Shown here: positions 4,883 through 6,385 of the stretch, piece by piece | How positions within the stretch are numbered: position 1 is the stretch's first letter | Layout: the number at the start of each line of letters is the position of its first letter | From: Thermoplasmata archaeon | GTDB taxonomy: Archaea > Thermoplasmatota > Thermoplasmata > Lutacidiplasmatales > UBA184 | Reading direction: 5' to 3' | DNA length: 6,385 nt | NCBI GenBank assembly: GCA_030042955.1 | Contig: JASHYQ010000290.1 | Coordinates: forward strand, 1-6,385 | Translations under genes and position numbers: made by a program | Notes under the pieces: generated by a model | Database searches by the model: none | Seen by the model: the letters and a program-made list of their open reading frames with translations, nothing else | What the model was told of the DNA's origin: nothing

Positions 4883-6261
4883 GACCCGAAAGCATCCTTG
4901 ACCTCGTAGGGAACACTCCGGTCGTACCGCTTCGTAGGGTCGCCCAGGGGGTCCCGTACCGGATTCTCGCGAAGCTCGAGTACCTGAACCCGGGGGGTTC
5001 GGTCAAGGACCGGATCGGCCCCGCGATGATCGACGCGATGGAGCGGAGCGGCCAACTGAAACCCGGGGGCACGATCGTGGAGGCGACGAGCGGGAATACC
5101 GGGGTGGGCCTCGCGATGGTCGCCGCCGTGCGGGGCTACCGGGTGGTCTTCGTCCTCCCGGACAAGATGAGCACGGAGAAGATCCGCCTCCTTCGAGCGT
5201 TCGGTGCCCGGGTCGTCGTCACGCCGAGCGGACTCCCTCCGGACCATCCGATGAGCCATTATTCGGTCGCTCGGCGCCTCACGCAGGAGATCCCGGGGGC
5301 CTGCTACCCCAACCAGTACGAGAACCCGGAGAACGCCGATGCGCACTACCGCTCGACCGGGCCCGAGATCGACCGGGACGGTGGCCCGGAGCTCGCGGCT
5401 GTCATCGCCACGGTGGGGACCGGCGGGACGTTGAGCGGCGTCGGGAGGTACTTCAAGGAGCGTCGCCCGGCCGTGAAGATCGTCGCGGTCGACCCCGTGG
5501 GCTCGCTCCTCGGGCCGTACTTCCGAACGCGCGCCCTGGGCGAGGCCGCTCCGTACCTGGTGGAGGGGATCGGGGAGGACATGATCCCGAAGTCGATCCA
5601 CTTCCAGTACATGGACGAGTTCGTCGAGGTCAACGACCAGGAGTCGTTCCAGATGGCGCGCCGGCTGGCGCGGGAGGAGGGGATGTTCGTCGGGGGCTCC
5701 TCCGGCTCCGCGGTCGCGGGAGCGCTCCGCTGGCTGGCGAAACGCCCGATCCCCGAGGGCTCCACGGTCCTCGTGGTCCTGCCGGACTCCGGCGACCGGT
5801 ACCTCTCCAAGTTCTATTCGGACGACTGGATGCGGGAGAAGGGGCTGCTCGACGTCGGCGCGACCGCGCGGGACCTGCTCGCCCGCAAGACGACCCCGGC
5901 CCTCGTGGCGGCCGACCCGACCACGGTGGTGCGCGACGCCCTCCAGCTCCTCCGACACCACGGGATCACCGCCATGCCCGTCCTGGCGGGTCCGCGGAAC
6001 GTCGGCAGCGTCCAGGAGGAGGAAGTGCTGCGCCGAAGTCTCGCGGACGAGACCGTGCTCCTGCGCACGGTGCAGTCGATCCTTCAGCCACCCTTCCCCG
6101 AGGTCTCGACCGACTCCCCGGTCTCCGAGCTCCTGCACCAGCTCAAGGAGGAGCGTACGCTCCTGGTTCGCGACCCGGCCACCGGGGCGGCGGTCGGCGT
6201 CCTTACCCGCCACGATGTCGTGGCCTTCCTTTCCGAACAGGGGGGCGCGCATGCGGTTTAG
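4864..6261 (+). CDS. cbs: Cystathionine beta-synthase with C-terminal CBS-domain pair, 465 aa
   Basis: A PLP-dependent fold-type II enzyme predicted to condense serine (or an activated serine) with homocysteine to cystathionine. The catalytic core covers about residues 9-325. PLP Lys48 lies in NPGGSVKDRIG (42-52), the substrate/PLP loop is TSGNTG (75-80), the phosphate-binding loop GTGGT (185-189), GGSSGSA is at 277-283, and PDSGDRYLSKFY (307-318) is the cystathionine beta-synthase form of the C-terminal PLP motif (Ser309). Residues about 336-465 hold two CBS motifs (first around PALVAADPTTVVRDALQLLRHHGITAMPVL, second ending GVLTRHDVVAFL), which in this family bind adenosyl ligands such as SAM and adjust activity. 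There is no N-terminal haem-binding extension. GTG 4864 fits box A 26 nt upstream and the usual ESILDLVGNTP start of homology. The next transsulfuration gene overlaps its end. A cysteine synthase with CBS domains is the less likely alternative. Confidence 0.9.
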   Translation: MPNGPARPESILDLVGNTPVVPLRRVAQGVPYRILAKLEYLNPGGSVKDRIGPAMIDAMERSGQLKPGGTIVEATSGNTGVGLAMVAAVRGYRVVFVLPDKMSTEKIRLLRAFGARVVVTPSGLPPDHPMSHYSVARRLTQEIPGACYPNQYENPENADAHYRSTGPEIDRDGGPELAAVIATVGTGGTLSGVGRYFKERRPAVKIVAVDPVGSLLGPYFRTRALGEAAPYLVEGIGEDMIPKSIHFQYMDEFVEVNDQESFQMARRLAREEGMFVGGSSGSAVAGALRWLAKRPIPEGSTVLVVLPDSGDRYLSKFYSDDWMREKGLLDVGATARDLLARKTTPALVAADPTTVVRDALQLLRHHGITAMPVLAGPRNVGSVQEEEVLRRSLADETVLLRTVQSILQPPFPEVSTDSPVSELLHQLKEERTLLVRDPATGAAVGVLTRHDVVAFLSEQGGAHAV

Positions 6262-6385
6262 GACCCGCGTCATCCACGACGGCCAGCCGGTCGACGCCGC
6301 GACGGGGGCGGTCAGCCCGCCGATCTACCTCGCGACCACCTTCCGGCAGAAGGCGCCCAACGTCAACCAAGGGTACGTCTACGGC
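6251..6385 (+). CDS. Cystathionine gamma-synthase/gamma-lyase family PLP enzyme (partial, 3' end outside window)
   Basis: The first 45 codons are visible, from ATG 6251 to the window edge with no stop. The sequence RTRVIHDGQPVDAATGAVSPPIYLATTF (4-31) followed by GYVYG (41-45) is the classic N-terminus of the Cys/Met-metabolism PLP family (fold type I; MetB, MetC, cystathionine gamma-lyase), whose usual form is TRxIHxGQ..D..TGAV.PPIY..TTF...GY.Y.R. The PLP lysine lies outside the window. The start overlaps the end of the cystathionine beta-synthase gene by 11 nt in another frame, with GGGGGG at 6240-6245 in front, so the two are almost certainly cotranscribed and perhaps translationally coupled. 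Next to a beta-synthase the gamma-lyase role (cystathionine to cysteine, 2-oxobutyrate and ammonia) is more likely than gamma-synthase, but the visible part cannot decide. Confidence 0.88.
   Translation, partial: MRFRTRVIHDGQPVDAATGAVSPPIYLATTFRQKAPNVNQGYVYG

Noticed and set aside
4871..4909. Short 12-codon frame from ATG 4871
   Set aside because: It overlaps the start of cystathionine beta-synthase in another frame and has no ribosome-binding site; kept only as a remark in the repeat finding.
4837..6273. Long minus-strand open frame of 478 codons
   Set aside because: It lies opposite cystathionine beta-synthase and is Arg/Asp/His-rich with no motif; a typical GC-driven shadow frame.

Overview
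The window comes from a GC-rich archaeal chromosome (about two thirds G+C or more by eye). The evidence for Archaea is a stand-alone Kae1, a geranylgeranyl-reductase family flavoprotein of the kind that saturates archaeal isoprenoid lipids, and TATA-like box A elements placed about 26 nt before start codons, as expected for leaderless archaeal transcripts. The mix of genes would fit a high-GC member of the Thermoplasmatota, but that placement is an inference from a short window.

Left part (1-2754, plus strand): the last 38 codons of an unidentified protein; a 76-residue protein of unknown function; kae1, encoding the catalytic subunit of the KEOPS complex that makes tRNA t6A; and, 9 nt behind it, a 412-residue FAD-dependent geranylgeranyl-reductase-like enzyme. 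These look like ordinary housekeeping genes.

Middle part (2718-4726, minus strand): a compact three-gene operon read in the order BlaI/MecI-type winged-helix repressor, membrane-embedded HEXXH zinc protease of the M56/M48 (BlaR1-like) type, and a signal-peptide-bearing, C-terminally membrane-anchored, sequon-rich surface protein. The gaps are 16 and 4 nt. This resembles the repressor/protease pair of BlaI-BlaR1, but without the penicillin-binding sensor and in what is probably a murein-less archaeon. The third gene may supply the external part of a signalling circuit or be its output. The promoter region holds a perfect 12-bp palindrome where box A is expected, plus a cluster of TACC/GTAC repeats; both are candidate operators. 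The last gene of the operon runs 37 nt into the 3' end of the reductase gene on the other strand.

Right part (4864-6385, plus strand): divergent from the repressor lie a cystathionine beta-synthase with a C-terminal CBS-domain pair and, overlapping its end by 11 nt, the start of a cystathionine gamma-synthase/gamma-lyase family gene cut by the window edge. Together they suggest a reverse transsulfuration operon (homocysteine to cysteine). No RNA genes, CRISPR arrays, insertion sequences or phage genes are visible, and no gene-free stretch exceeds 140 nt.
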